A stretch of 64,000 bases of DNA from the NCBI GenBank assembly GCA_001899065.1, contig MKUZ01000017.1, positions 1 to 64,000 of the forward strand, given 5' to 3'. Within the stretch, counting starts at the first letter, position 1. Each line of letters begins with the position of its first letter. Both the position numbers and the translations under genes were made by a program. Source of the DNA: Devosia sp. 66-22 (GTDB taxonomy: Bacteria; Pseudomonadota; Alphaproteobacteria; Rhizobiales; Devosiaceae). Shown piece after piece: positions 1 through 7,736 of this stretch. The notes under the pieces are model-generated. The model made no database searches. It saw nothing but the letters and a program-made list of their open reading frames with translations, and had not been told where the DNA came from.

Positions 1-116
1 AAATCAACATCCCAAGGCTGCCAGACACGCTCTCCGAACGTAGTGAAGCCCGTCCTTCGGCGATAGGCAGCCGTCCATTTGTCTATTGCGTGCCTACGAC
101 TGCGCGGAAATCCCAT
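1..116 (-). CDS. Partial CDS, N-terminus of an unrecognised protein
   Basis: An open minus-strand frame starts with ATG at 116 and runs off the window edge without a stop, giving about 38 residues. The start has a strong ribosome binding site, GGGGGAGG, a few bases upstream. The visible peptide is basic and aromatic (it begins MGFPRSRRHAIDKWTAAYRR and ends near FGERVWQPWDVD). I do not recognise the family. Its strand matches the rest of the phage-like island, so it is probably another island gene. The short visible length limits confidence. Confidence 0.5.
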   Translation of the reverse strand, partial: MGFPRSRRHAIDKWTAAYRRRTGFTTFGERVWQPWDVD

Positions 117-271
117 AGCCTCCCCCGACTGCTGGCGAGGCTGTAGGCTAGTGCGGCTAGCCGCGGGCTAGAACTCGGTGCCCCCGAGATTCACTGAATT
201 AGCCACCGCCCAACGAGGCACGCGAGTGCGGACCGGTCTTACGAGGAACCGCATAGAGTGGGCGTAAGGCG

Positions 272-667
272 CTATGGGTTCGCGACGAAATCCTTCAGTG
301 CCTCGCAGGCAATGGCGATTTCCCACCGGACCATTACATCGTGATCTGCCAAATGATTTCGCAGTGCAGCTAGATGATTGTCCGTCAGCCGACCCACGGC
401 CTTGAGGTTGAGGGACTTGAGAAACGCAAATGAATAGTACACGAGCTTGCCACACGAGACGTAGCTGTCATGCGTGAGGAATTCTCCATAGTCATTGAGA
501 GCAATTGGGAAACAGGAATCGTAGTCGCTTGAACTGATGAAGAGAAAAGGAAATTCGGCGGGCGCTCGAAAATGGTCGGTCGCTCCTAGCGAGACGTGAA
601 GCTTGGGTTTCGACTCATAGCCCGTGGCTTGGTCGGAAACGAACCTGTAAACGTCCCCGACTGCCAT
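272..667 (-). CDS. Candidate toxin partner of the Panacea-domain antitoxin
   Basis: A 131-residue cytoplasmic protein with no signal peptide or membrane segment. It lies 6 bp downstream of the Panacea-domain gene on the same strand, so the two are very likely co-transcribed. The sequence has a DVYRF element at residues 5-9, a central beta-rich stretch with FLFISSSDYDS, and a conserved-looking HDSYVSCGKLVYYS block near residues 65-80. From memory it resembles small proteins often found beside Panacea genes, and the beta-rich pattern recalls MazF/PemK-like SH3 barrels, but I see no decisive catalytic motif. Calling it a toxin is inference from gene context. Confidence 0.6.
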   Translation of the reverse strand: MAVGDVYRFVSDQATGYESKPKLHVSLGATDHFRAPAEFPFLFISSSDYDSCFPIALNDYGEFLTHDSYVSCGKLVYYSFAFLKSLNLKAVGRLTDNHLAALRNHLADHDVMVRWEIAIACEALKDFVANP

Positions 668-673
668 CGCGCC

Positions 674-1246
674 CTAAAAGTTCGCAGCTACAGGTCCTAC
701 GTCCTCAACCAGGCGCTTGCGAGCGTCCTCGGACTCTATCATTTCCTCGTACCGCATCGGACTGGCTTTCGCCGTACCTCGCGCGTTCCATGCGCGTGTA
801 TAGGCGTAGTGCTTGTGAGTAATGTGGTAGAGGTCGTCGAAGCTGAGCTTCCCATACTTGGCCAGTATCTCGTCGAAAACTCGAATGTCGCTCTTCGAGA
901 ATAGGTCGAAATCGACTTCTCGCTTCGGCTCACGGATGTACGTCAGTGGCGACTTCCACAGTCGCGGAACCTGCTCAGTGACGAAGGGCAGCTCGTTGAC
1001 CTTTGCCAATCGCATCGCGTTGGGATTTCCGTTCAACAGGTCAAAAGCAGTCGATGCGACGGGGCCGAATTTCATCGCCACATACGACTCTTGGGTAATG
1101 GGGCGACCGTAGCGAGCGAGATGTTCCCGATCGGCAAGATAGAAGAATTTGACGGCTTGGTAGGCGTCAGCTCCCGGACGCGCGTGCGCCAAATAAAGCA
1201 GCAGCTCGACTATCTTCTCAGGGTTTGGCCGGAAGTTCAGGGGCAT
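674..1246 (-). CDS. Panacea-domain (SocA-like, DUF4065) antitoxin
   Basis: A 190-residue protein. The Panacea/SocA signature is clear in residues 8-75: EKIVELLLYLAH, then KFFYLADREHLARYGRPI, then YVAMKFGPVASTAFDLL. Panacea-domain proteins are known antitoxins that neutralise many unrelated toxins; Caulobacter SocA is a proteolytic adaptor for its toxin. I chose ATG 1246 because it is preceded by a GAGGCGG site and sits at the family's usual N-terminus; the open frame extends further upstream to 1438 without resemblance to the family. The putative toxin follows after 6 bp. The 289 bp upstream (1247-1535) hold no convincing gene and probably contain the module's promoter. Confidence 0.85.
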   Translation of the reverse strand: MPLNFRPNPEKIVELLLYLAHARPGADAYQAVKFFYLADREHLARYGRPITQESYVAMKFGPVASTAFDLLNGNPNAMRLAKVNELPFVTEQVPRLWKSPLTYIREPKREVDFDLFSKSDIRVFDEILAKYGKLSFDDLYHITHKHYAYTRAWNARGTAKASPMRYEEMIESEDARKRLVEDVGPVAANF

Positions 1247-1535
1247 CAACCGCCTCGCGCAATTCCGAAATGCGATTCGGACTGCAAGACAAAATCTGAC
1301 CAAGACTAACTTGCGGGTGAACATTTCAGAATTGTCAAGCGGTATCAACTGGTAACCGTCCTGTTTCCGGGCGCTTGGCGCGTGTGGCGACGATTCAGCT
1401 GCTCCGTCATCTGTCGTCGTCCACGACTCAACCCTCACCTCTTGATTCCTTGTTCCAAAGCCTCAAGGCGAGCGACCAAGTCGGCGGTCTCATATGCCTT
1501 CCGGCGCGTCTCGATCACCGACATGGCCTGCCTGC

Positions 1536-1796
1536 CTACGGTCGCATTTCACGTAACAGACCGGCGCTTGCCTTGAGCAGAGCGCGCGTCTCGCGGCGAC
1601 GGGACAAAGCCTCTGCGGTGTAGAGCCCATGCCGATACTGCCCGTTAGGCGGCCCTGATGGCGCTCCTGCGCGCGCGCCGTGGAACCGGCACACCGCCTT
1701 GCCGCGCTCTGCCGGAGCCTTGCACTGAGAGCCCGAGCGTTTCGACGTTGCTGAACACTGTCTCGCGTTCGGGAAGCAGCAGCCGTTCTGTTTCAT
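1536..1796 (-). CDS. Small Cys/His phage-associated protein (HGG/NGxxxHG family)
   Basis: An 86-residue basic protein with a paired-cysteine N-terminal part (CCFPNARQCSATSKRSGSQC), a CRFHGARAGAPSG segment, then NGQYRHGLYTAEALSRRRE. This arrangement is a recurrent short protein in alphaproteobacterial phage-like islands and is sometimes misnamed a glucan biosynthesis protein; no function is established that I know. ATG 1796 has a GAGG site about ten bases upstream. The gene overlaps the 3' end of the upstream gene by roughly 150 bases in a different frame; both frames resemble known protein families, so I keep both. Confidence 0.6.
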   Translation of the reverse strand: MKQNGCCFPNARQCSATSKRSGSQCKAPAERGKAVCRFHGARAGAPSGPPNGQYRHGLYTAEALSRRRETRALLKASAGLLREMRP

Positions 1797-2439
1797 GGGA
1801 TTGATCCTCAATATTGCTGACGACCCCCGGTTGGGTGACTTCACCGTTGACGATTGCCTGCCCACCCTCGTTGACGTGGACATGCTGCACGATGACTTTT
1901 TGCACGCCGCCGGAACGGTACTTCTTCAGCGCCTCAACCTGCGTCGTGAAGGTGCGCCCGAGACGCGACAATGAGCGCTCGTAGCTCTCGCTAATCTCGA
2001 TGGACGTGCTGCGATGAAGCCGACCCGCGTATTCCATAGTGGCGAGGTGAATGGCAGCCATCTGGGTGGCAAGCATGGCCTCAACCTCGTCCTTAGGTTG
2101 CACCCCTTGGGCCAGCGCCATTGCGTGCTGGAACTTCGCGTTATCGACCGCCCCATTAACGTTCGCCAACTGCGCGAGGTGACCGCATAGCGCCTCCGCA
2201 ACCTTCCAATCGGTCGTGCCGAACGAAGCTTCGATGAGGGCTGCCCCAACCGAGCCGTCTTTGTGATCGATCGACATTTCCGCCTTGCAGTTGGCAACAG
2301 TGCTAACCACCAGCTTTGTGCGAGGCGCAGCGGTAGCCTTCCGTTCCGCGTGCAGGCCTATCGTTGCCCGTTCAGTCGGCGTAGGTTCGTAGGCCTTTGG
2401 CTGCTGGGACAACTTGGTTTTCACCTCAGGCCGCGCCAT
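1645..2439 (-). CDS. Conserved phage-island protein, function unknown
   Basis: A 264-residue protein. Residues around 70-195 match a widely distributed alphaproteobacterial island family: a helical region with EVEAMLATQMAAIHLATM, then LGRTFTTQVEALKKYRSGG, then VIVQHVHVNEGGQAIVNGEV. Members are usually followed, as here, by the small NGxxxHG protein. ATG 2439 is chosen over an upstream alternative at 2463 because GGGGAG precedes it. The C-terminal 50 residues are arginine-rich and lie over the next gene's reading frame, so they may be unconserved read-through. It overlaps the upstream gene by 19 bases. Confidence 0.7.
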   Translation of the reverse strand: MARPEVKTKLSQQPKAYEPTPTERATIGLHAERKATAAPRTKLVVSTVANCKAEMSIDHKDGSVGAALIEASFGTTDWKVAEALCGHLAQLANVNGAVDNAKFQHAMALAQGVQPKDEVEAMLATQMAAIHLATMEYAGRLHRSTSIEISESYERSLSRLGRTFTTQVEALKKYRSGGVQKVIVQHVHVNEGGQAIVNGEVTQPGVVSNIEDQSHETERLLLPERETVFSNVETLGLSVQGSGRARQGGVPVPRRARRSAIRAA

Positions 2440-2753
2440 CGCGAAGCTCCCCAAGGCGACCACGGAGTTTCAGCGGCGTGTGCTGCCCATCCCGGCATCG
2501 GCGTCGAGTGTGAGGCCCATCCCGAAGCTGGCACGCCTCTGAACGAGCCAAAGGGACTACTCCCCTGATCAAAACCCTGAGACATGCTCGGAGCCGCAGC
2601 GTACGGCTGAGACGGAGCAGTGGGCCCCGGAGAGGCAGGCGCGCCGGTGGTGTCCATCAAAGCCTGAGCTATGTTGTCGTGCATGCCCGGAGGTCGCGGA
2701 GCGCTGTCGCCCAAGGCCATCGCGACCCGATGCATGTTATCCGTCAGTCTCAA
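2421..2753 (-). CDS. Proline-rich small island protein, unknown function
   Basis: A 110-residue protein rich in Pro, Ala, Ser and Gly, predicted mostly disordered. I do not recognise it. Its start overlaps the stop of the upstream gene in an ATGA arrangement, and its end overlaps the next gene by 19 bases, which supports translation as part of a phage gene string. The N-terminal 40 residues (MRLTDNMHRVAMALGDSAPR...) look more ordered than the rest. A virion-associated linker or scaffold role is possible but unsupported. Confidence 0.5.
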   Translation of the reverse strand: MRLTDNMHRVAMALGDSAPRPPGMHDNIAQALMDTTGAPASPGPTAPSQPYAAAPSMSQGFDQGSSPFGSFRGVPASGWASHSTPMPGWAAHAAETPWSPWGASRWRGLR

Positions 2754-3127
2754 TTGCGCGGCTCCTCATTGAACCTGCGGGACTCTAAGCCGAGAACCGG
2801 CAAGCCGCGCCTTGCAAGCTCCTGAATGATCATATCGCGGGTCACCTGCACGTAACCGCGAAACGCGTCCCCGTGGTGGGCATCTACAAATTCCTCAGGG
2901 GACTTGTTCGCTGCCGCGACAATGCGATTCCAGAGGTCGAGGCAATCGTACAGAACCCATGGCTCGTGCTTGGTGAGTTCGTCGGCAAACAGATCGGGCT
3001 CAGTGTTGGCGACAAAGGCGGTATAGCGCCATTCCTCGATCAATTCGGGTAAGCCACGCTGAGCGGCAAACTCCGGAGCCAGGCGGAGCCAACCGGGCGG
3101 GGCAGGGGCGGCTTGTGCAACGGTCAT
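2750..3127 (-). CDS. Hypothetical phage-island protein
   Basis: A 125-residue soluble, acidic protein with several tryptophans (PGWLRL, EEWRYTAF, HEPWVLYDCLDLWNR). I recognise no family. GAGGAAGG precedes the ATG at 3127 at suitable distance, and the 3' end overlaps the next gene by ATGA, so it is very likely translated with it. Its place between virion-like genes and the conserved island genes suggests a phage structural or packaging-related role, which is inference only. Confidence 0.6.
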   Translation of the reverse strand: MTVAQAAPAPPGWLRLAPEFAAQRGLPELIEEWRYTAFVANTEPDLFADELTKHEPWVLYDCLDLWNRIVAAANKSPEEFVDAHHGDAFRGYVQVTRDMIIQELARRGLPVLGLESRRFNEEPRN

Positions 3128-3178
3128 TAGGCGGCCTTCCTCTTGCCATCGACGGTGAGCGAGCGCATTTTGCCGACC

Positions 3179-3427
3179 ATGAGCGAGCAGCAGCTTGACC
3201 TGGACCGCAGAGCATACCGTGAGGTGCCTACAGGGCCTCTGGAACGCCCGCGCACATTGTGGCTGGGAATAGGGTTCTTCACCGTCATGATCGGCGTCGC
3301 CACGTGGATTGCCTCGATGTTCGGAGACTGGTGGGCTCCCCTGTTGCCAGCATTCTTCGCCCTGTGGCTGGGAGTGTTTCTCTGCGGATTGTTCCCCAAG
3401 TTCTTTTTCGGAAGGCGCGACACTTAG
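3179..3427 (+). CDS. Small two-helix membrane protein, opposite strand to its neighbours
   Basis: An 82-residue protein: an acidic cytoplasmic head of about 28 residues, then two hydrophobic helices (near IGFFTVMIGVATWIASMF and LLPAFFALWLGVFLCGLF) joined by a short WW-containing loop, ending FFFGRRDT. It is the only plus-strand gene in the first 11 kb. Its stop overlaps that of the convergent virion-protein gene by four bases. A competing minus-strand frame (3127-3423) gives an unstructured basic peptide and is less protein-like. It could be an independently transcribed moron or a holin-like protein; neither is proven. Confidence 0.5.
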   Translation: MSEQQLDLDRRAYREVPTGPLERPRTLWLGIGFFTVMIGVATWIASMFGDWWAPLLPAFFALWLGVFLCGLFPKFFFGRRDT

Positions 3428-5256
3428 CGGGCTCTCCTCTCAAGGAGAGCGGCCGCGACCGCGCTGCGCGGATCGTCCGCCAGCGGGTACTGAGCGCTGA
3501 TCCCACGCGAGGCGAGGGCGCGGAACACCGCCGCCTGACCCGGCGACATGCCAGAGGGGATGCTGATGCCTCCTGGCGTAGCTACGCCAGCCCGGATCGT
3601 GTCTGCTGCACGCCTGGCGCTGCTGTTGCGTATGGCGCGAGCACCGAGGCCTCCGACAAGCTTTGCAGCTGCTGCCGTGGCAGCGCCGACCGGGCCGCCG
3701 AACACGTGACCAGTTACTGCGGCCGGGATGGTTCCCCCGCCACCAATATGCTTGAGCAGGGCGTCCATCGGCCCGCCATCCACAAAAGCACGGATGGCCT
3801 CGATGTCGGCGGCAGAGAACCCACGCTGCCGCTTCGCCTTTTTGAGAATTCGCTTGAAACCGGATCGGAGCCCGGCAGCGAACCCGCCATCGTGCAGCTT
3901 GGCGTCCTCGATGATGTTCTCGATGGTTTCGGTGCGGCGGAAGCGCGCCCAATCAGACCTGGCTCTCGTCCAATGCTGCATGGCCGCAACGCCATCGCCT
4001 TGCGAGAACGCCGAGGGCGGTAGGCTGTCCATGAAGTCTTCGAACTGATCAAGCATCATGCCCCCCAAACGCGCTTCCTCGGGGTCGGTGCTCTTCGCCA
4101 CCCGACGCAAAGACTTTTGCACCGTCTGGGCCTGCTGGATCGTAATGGGGGGGCCTTCAGAAAACTCCTGAATGGTTCGGAGCGCACCAGCGAACTTTGG
4201 ATAGCCTTCTGCGACCTGGCCGGACGGCAACAGCAGCCCTTCCTGTTGGGCAAAGGTGCGAACGTCATGGTTCAGGATGTTGAGCGCAGGCTTTTCGAGA
4301 ACGGCGCCTGTGCCCTCGGCGGCTCGATACCCTGCTTTCGATTCAAGCCGAATGCTCGAAGCCTTCGGCGCCGACGCGATGGCCTGCTTCACGGCTGCCC
4401 CCCGGGCGCTGTTCTGGACCACTCCGGCCACGCCGTCGATCACGGCGGGGACAGCCGCGCCGGTCACACCGCCAATCGCAGCACCGACGCCCGCCCCCGC
4501 GGCTCGGTCGGCAAGGTCGCCGTCCGTGGACCCGAAGCCGTAGACAGCACCCTGACCCGCGCCAACTGCGGAGCCGGTAAGAACACGTGCGCCTGTCGTC
4601 GCGCCCCGAGCAGCGAACTGCCCGCCAGCCATTGCAGCGGTGGGAAGCGCGCCCGTAATTTCCGCACCGTAGGCGACCACCGGATTATCTTCGCGGAAAT
4701 TGTCCACGAGTTGCTGTTCACGGCCCAAATAGGCATCGTACCTCTGGCCGAAATCCTTGCCTCGGTCACCGTGGACCAGAGGATCTAAGAAGGCAGCCCC
4801 AGCAGCCACCAGCTCGTCACCGAACCCAAAGGTGCCGCCTTGCAAATAAGCCCTGCCAGCGCCCTCAGTGGTGCCCGCGCGCCGCACTTTCAAACTGCCG
4901 CCCTGGCGCACCGCCGCCTGTTCCGCCGTTTCCCCGGTGCCGGGCGTGGCGAGTGCGTGCCGTAAATAGTCGCCGTAGGGGTTGCCGGACTGGCGAAGCT
5001 CGTAGAGCACATCGCCGCGATCCAGCCCCAGCTTGGCGAGGTAATCGGCCATGGGCATGTCGCTGTAGTAATGCTGGTGTGCAGCGACTGCGAACTGCGC
5101 ATCAGACATGTTGGCAGCGTTGGGAGCCTTAGCCTTCATCGCGCGCAGCTTCATCAAGCCCTGCTGCTTGTCGGCATCCGACAGCGCGGTAACCTCCAAA
5201 AAGGTGGCGGGGGAAGCGGGCGGAGCCGATAATGGGTTTGCGGGCACACCAGCCAT
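3424..5256 (-). CDS. Large virion / DNA-ejection-like phage protein
   Basis: A 610-residue protein. After a helical N-terminal 120 residues comes a Gly/Ala-rich amphipathic and hydrophobic stretch (about residues 135-285, for example TTGARVLTGSAVGAGQGAVY and AAGAGVGAAIGGVTGAAVPAV), then a charged helical part with basic clusters (FKRILKKAKRQR near residue 470) and another Gly/Ala-rich region. This composition is typical of internal virion or ejection proteins of tailed phages that insert into membranes during DNA delivery. No lytic enzyme motif is visible. It follows the 418-residue gene after 4 bp, so the two form one unit. Function is assigned from composition and context. Confidence 0.6.
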   Translation of the reverse strand: MAGVPANPLSAPPASPATFLEVTALSDADKQQGLMKLRAMKAKAPNAANMSDAQFAVAAHQHYYSDMPMADYLAKLGLDRGDVLYELRQSGNPYGDYLRHALATPGTGETAEQAAVRQGGSLKVRRAGTTEGAGRAYLQGGTFGFGDELVAAGAAFLDPLVHGDRGKDFGQRYDAYLGREQQLVDNFREDNPVVAYGAEITGALPTAAMAGGQFAARGATTGARVLTGSAVGAGQGAVYGFGSTDGDLADRAAGAGVGAAIGGVTGAAVPAVIDGVAGVVQNSARGAAVKQAIASAPKASSIRLESKAGYRAAEGTGAVLEKPALNILNHDVRTFAQQEGLLLPSGQVAEGYPKFAGALRTIQEFSEGPPITIQQAQTVQKSLRRVAKSTDPEEARLGGMMLDQFEDFMDSLPPSAFSQGDGVAAMQHWTRARSDWARFRRTETIENIIEDAKLHDGGFAAGLRSGFKRILKKAKRQRGFSAADIEAIRAFVDGGPMDALLKHIGGGGTIPAAVTGHVFGGPVGAATAAAAKLVGGLGARAIRNSSARRAADTIRAGVATPGGISIPSGMSPGQAAVFRALASRGISAQYPLADDPRSAVAAALLERRAR

Positions 5257-5260
5257 CGTC

Positions 5261-6517
5261 TCACCTCATCCCAAATGGATCGGGGAGGGCCGCTGTCTCG
5301 GGCGTCCCAAACAACGGGTTCTGCTCAGCCCATTGAGCAAGCGCGGTGGTGAAGCCTGAGTCGAGCTTGCCGTGCTCCTTCGCATACTGATCAGCCAGCG
5401 TGGCAATCTGTATTCTGCGGCGCGCCATCTTGCGTTGAATGTCCATCAGCGCCGCGTTGCCTTCTGGCGTATTGGTGATGCCCGCGACCTGCTGCTCAAC
5501 AAAGCTGCGGTCAGCATTAGAGAAGCCCGTTCCGAGCGAGCCACCCATCGTATCCAGCGCGGCCTGCTTCGCCATCGCGTTGAACGTCTCCATCGAGGTC
5601 ACTGACTCGGGATTGGCAATGCCGATGGCGACGGCGGCCTGCTTCAGCGCCTTCACCTGCTCGCCGCCGAACCCCGAGTAGAAGTTCGGGTCCTTCATGG
5701 CCTCGGTCATTGCGTCCAGCGTGTTGAGCCCCGAGATGGCAGCAAAAGCATCCTTCTGGATGCTGGTCATCATGTCACCCATGCCGCCATCCACTGTCTG
5801 GCCGTACTTCCCCGTGCCGCCCTGGGTGATGGTAGTTGTACCGTCCGGGTTGGTTGTGACGGTGAGACCATTCGTCGGGGCCTTCATGCCACCAAGGGGC
5901 ACCCAATCACCAATCGCGGGGTCCCACTGAACCTTTTCCTCGAGCCCGGTTTCAAGATTGAAGCGGGTTTCGACCGCTGGAGCCTTCAGCGGATCCGCTG
6001 GACCATCGTGCCAAAGTTCCGGGACTGAGTTCTCATCGTTGGCATCAAAGCGGAAGATGTCGCCGCCTTGTTCGAACGTTTGCCAGTCCGGCCCCTCCAA
6101 AGAGCTCTCCATAAGTGCCTGCCAAATGGCTCGCTGCCCATCCGTCTCAAAGCCATTCGGTGAGGCGGCTAGCAACTGGTCACGCGAGGGATTGTCTCCT
6201 AGCGCACTAAACGAATCGTCGTATGCCGCACGACCCATTTCCTCGGCAGCGTCATTGCGAGAAGCCATGGCGCGGTATGCGAACGCATTGCCGAGGGCCG
6301 ATAGACCCTCGCCAACGTTTGAGGGGGTGCTGCCCATCAGTCGCTGCATTATGGCCTGCTGCACGGCGCGGTGCTGCTTCAGCTGCGATGCGCTGACGGG
6401 CTTTCCACCGGGACCCACGAAGAATGGTTGAGAAGGACGCGCGGCCATAAGGGCCTGCACGACCGCGGAGTTTTGTGAGCCTAGCGCCATTTGTCGCCTC
6501 AGAAGAAGGTTGGCCAA
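5261..6517 (-). CDS. Phage virion-associated protein
   Basis: A 418-residue protein. It has an N-terminal helical region with a VGEGLSALGNAFAYRAMASR segment, a central Gly/Thr-rich beta-like stretch (TTNPDGTTTITQGGTGKYGQ, about residues 225-250), and a C-terminal part with GTGFSNADRSFVEQQVAGI and a long helical domain ending before NPLFG. I recall the C-terminal block recurring in phage proteins encoded just upstream of ejection or tail proteins. No enzymatic motif is seen. It overlaps a small upstream ORF by 19 bases and is followed after 4 bp by the ejection-like gene. Confidence 0.6.
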   Translation of the reverse strand: MANLLLRRQMALGSQNSAVVQALMAARPSQPFFVGPGGKPVSASQLKQHRAVQQAIMQRLMGSTPSNVGEGLSALGNAFAYRAMASRNDAAEEMGRAAYDDSFSALGDNPSRDQLLAASPNGFETDGQRAIWQALMESSLEGPDWQTFEQGGDIFRFDANDENSVPELWHDGPADPLKAPAVETRFNLETGLEEKVQWDPAIGDWVPLGGMKAPTNGLTVTTNPDGTTTITQGGTGKYGQTVDGGMGDMMTSIQKDAFAAISGLNTLDAMTEAMKDPNFYSGFGGEQVKALKQAAVAIGIANPESVTSMETFNAMAKQAALDTMGGSLGTGFSNADRSFVEQQVAGITNTPEGNAALMDIQRKMARRRIQIATLADQYAKEHGKLDSGFTTALAQWAEQNPLFGTPETAALPDPFGMR

Positions 6518-6723
6518 TTCGGGAAGGGGTTCTGCCGGTCCAACTGCCGCATCAGTTCGCTATCCGGAGCCAATCCAAAGCCCGCCGACGAGCGTCCGGA
6601 ACTCCATGCCAATTGCCCGGCAGGTTCGCGCGCCGCGAGCGCGGCTGTCGTCGCGGGATACCTTCCACGCCTTTGCTCTACCGGGATTGAGCCGCCACTC
6701 TGAAGGGTGCTTTCGAACACCAT
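6499..6723 (-). CDS. Possible small phage protein
   Basis: A 74-residue frame ending 19 bases inside the virion-protein gene, with aromatic C-terminus PFPNWPTFF. It fills the gap between the ribbon-helix-helix gene and the virion genes on the same strand, with no better alternative in that gap. I recognise no family. Position and tight overlap favour a real gene; composition is neutral. Confidence 0.4.
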   Translation of the reverse strand: MVFESTLQSGGSIPVEQRRGRYPATTAALAAREPAGQLAWSSGRSSAGFGLAPDSELMRQLDRQNPFPNWPTFF

Positions 6724-6731
6724 TATGCCCC

Positions 6732-6902
6732 TCAGGCCGCAGTGTCGAGGACGCGAGATATACCCTCGCGAGCTAGGTCGGCGGCGGAGCGACGGGACCT
6801 ACCCGCCTTCTCCATCAGGCTGCGCTTCATATCGGCAGGCAGGTGCAGTATGAAGCGCTCGTCAAGCTTTGGCTGATCCTGCATGCGGGGTTCGTAGGAC
6901 AT
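6732..6902 (-). CDS. Arc-type ribbon-helix-helix DNA-binding protein
   Basis: A 56-residue protein. The core DERFILHLPADMKRSLMEKA has the ribbon-helix-helix pattern: a beta strand with alternating polar residues followed by an amphipathic helix, then RRSAADLAREGISRVL as second helix. Arc family proteins dimerise and bind operators, so it is probably a small phage repressor or regulator of the virion genes that follow. ATG 6902 is chosen because GGAG lies about nine bases upstream; an alternative ATG at 6917 has a poorer site. Confidence 0.75.
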   Translation of the reverse strand: MSYEPRMQDQPKLDERFILHLPADMKRSLMEKAGRSRRSAADLAREGISRVLDTAA

Positions 6903-7247
6903 AGTTCTAGTCTCCATCCTAGAGCAAATCATCAGACGTGAATCTATGCCTATGCAGTCTCACCATCAAGAAAATAACGTTGCGATATCAATATGTTAGT
7001 GATGGTGCCTGAGTGCGGTTGATACTGGATGATCGCAACGCGATTGTACGTACCTCTTCCTAAGCCGTGGATGTCTGTATCGGGAGTGCGGAGGCCCTTA
7101 AGTGGCCGAAGCGCACTCCCGGATCACCGAACGCGGAGACGGCGCTCTGCTTAAGATTCTATTTTTTCTTCTATTATGGTTCTCCTTCTCCTTCTCCTTC
7201 TCCTTCTTCTTATGTCGAGAGCGTCCCGACACCGTGTCTAGAGGGTA
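6903..7247. other. Intergenic region between regulator and replication gene
   Basis: A 345-bp stretch without a convincing gene. It is lower in GC than its surroundings around 6950-7030, contains a long pyrimidine-rich block on the plus strand (about 7157-7212) with a hexanucleotide tandem repeat, and is the natural place for the promoter of the minus-strand regulator and virion genes. A plus-strand frame through the repeat encodes a low-complexity FSFSFS peptide and is not treated as a gene. Confidence 0.6.
7181..7210. repeat. TCTCCT hexanucleotide tandem repeat
   Basis: Four perfect TCTCCT units (7181-7204) are followed by one imperfect TCTTCT. On the transcribed minus strand this reads as AGGAGA repeats inside a polypurine tract. 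It lies within the intergenic region upstream of the minus-strand regulator gene. Repeats of this type can change copy number by slippage. Confidence 0.85.
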
Positions 7248-7736
7248 TCATCGACCGCCATTTGCCCGCAGCCGAACGGGCCATTTGTCGGAGCCACGGG
7301 AGCCGCTTGCGGCAATGCCATAGTCGAGCGGACTCGGCGATGGCCTCTGCGCATTGGCTTCCTCAAACTCGACCTCCACGGCTTCTCGAATGGCGTCGCT
7401 CTCGAGTTCGCTGATCAGCCGGCGACATCCTTGAGCGTGGGATTCATTCTGCGGCGGCGAATGTTTGAACCAGCGTCGCACGAAGTAGGTTTGAGCCTCC
7501 GCATCGAAGGCGATGAGCTCGGCTTCGAGCAGTGCGTCTCGCGCCTTTGTGAGCTTTGGAGCCGTCCACGAAGAGCCCAGATCATCAAGCGCATACCCGT
7601 CAGGAAGGCGATACGCGCCGATGCTGTTCGCATGCTCATTGGAAATAAGGAACAGATAGAACAGGCGTGCGGGATCATCGAGCTTCTTGAAGCGCGCCGA
7701 CCGCCAGACATTGGCACTAACTTTCGTGAACCTCAT
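7248..7736 (-). CDS. Phage replication-initiation-like protein
   Basis: A 162-residue protein resembling alphaproteobacterial phage replication proteins: KVSANVWRSARFKKL, then RLFYLFLISNEHANSIGAYR, PDGYALDDLG, and YFVRRWFKHSPPQNESHAQG. The layout suggests a winged-helix-like replisome-organiser domain, although I cannot show the fold. Its ATG overlaps the stop of the PC4-like gene (ATGA). It is followed by the intergenic repeat region. Role in island or phage DNA replication is inferred from family resemblance and context. Confidence 0.6.
   Translation of the reverse strand: MRFTKVSANVWRSARFKKLDDPARLFYLFLISNEHANSIGAYRLPDGYALDDLGSSWTAPKLTKARDALLEAELIAFDAEAQTYFVRRWFKHSPPQNESHAQGCRRLISELESDAIREAVEVEFEEANAQRPSPSPLDYGIAASGSRGSDKWPVRLRANGGR

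Noticed and set aside
3127..3423. 98-aa minus-strand frame opposite the small membrane gene
   Set aside because: It shares a TAATG junction with the next gene, but the peptide is basic, low in structure, and the plus-strand frame gives a plausible two-helix membrane protein.
7102..7323. Plus-strand 73-aa frame with an FSFSFS stretch
   Set aside because: The hydrophobic run comes only from the pyrimidine repeat; no ribosome site or family support.
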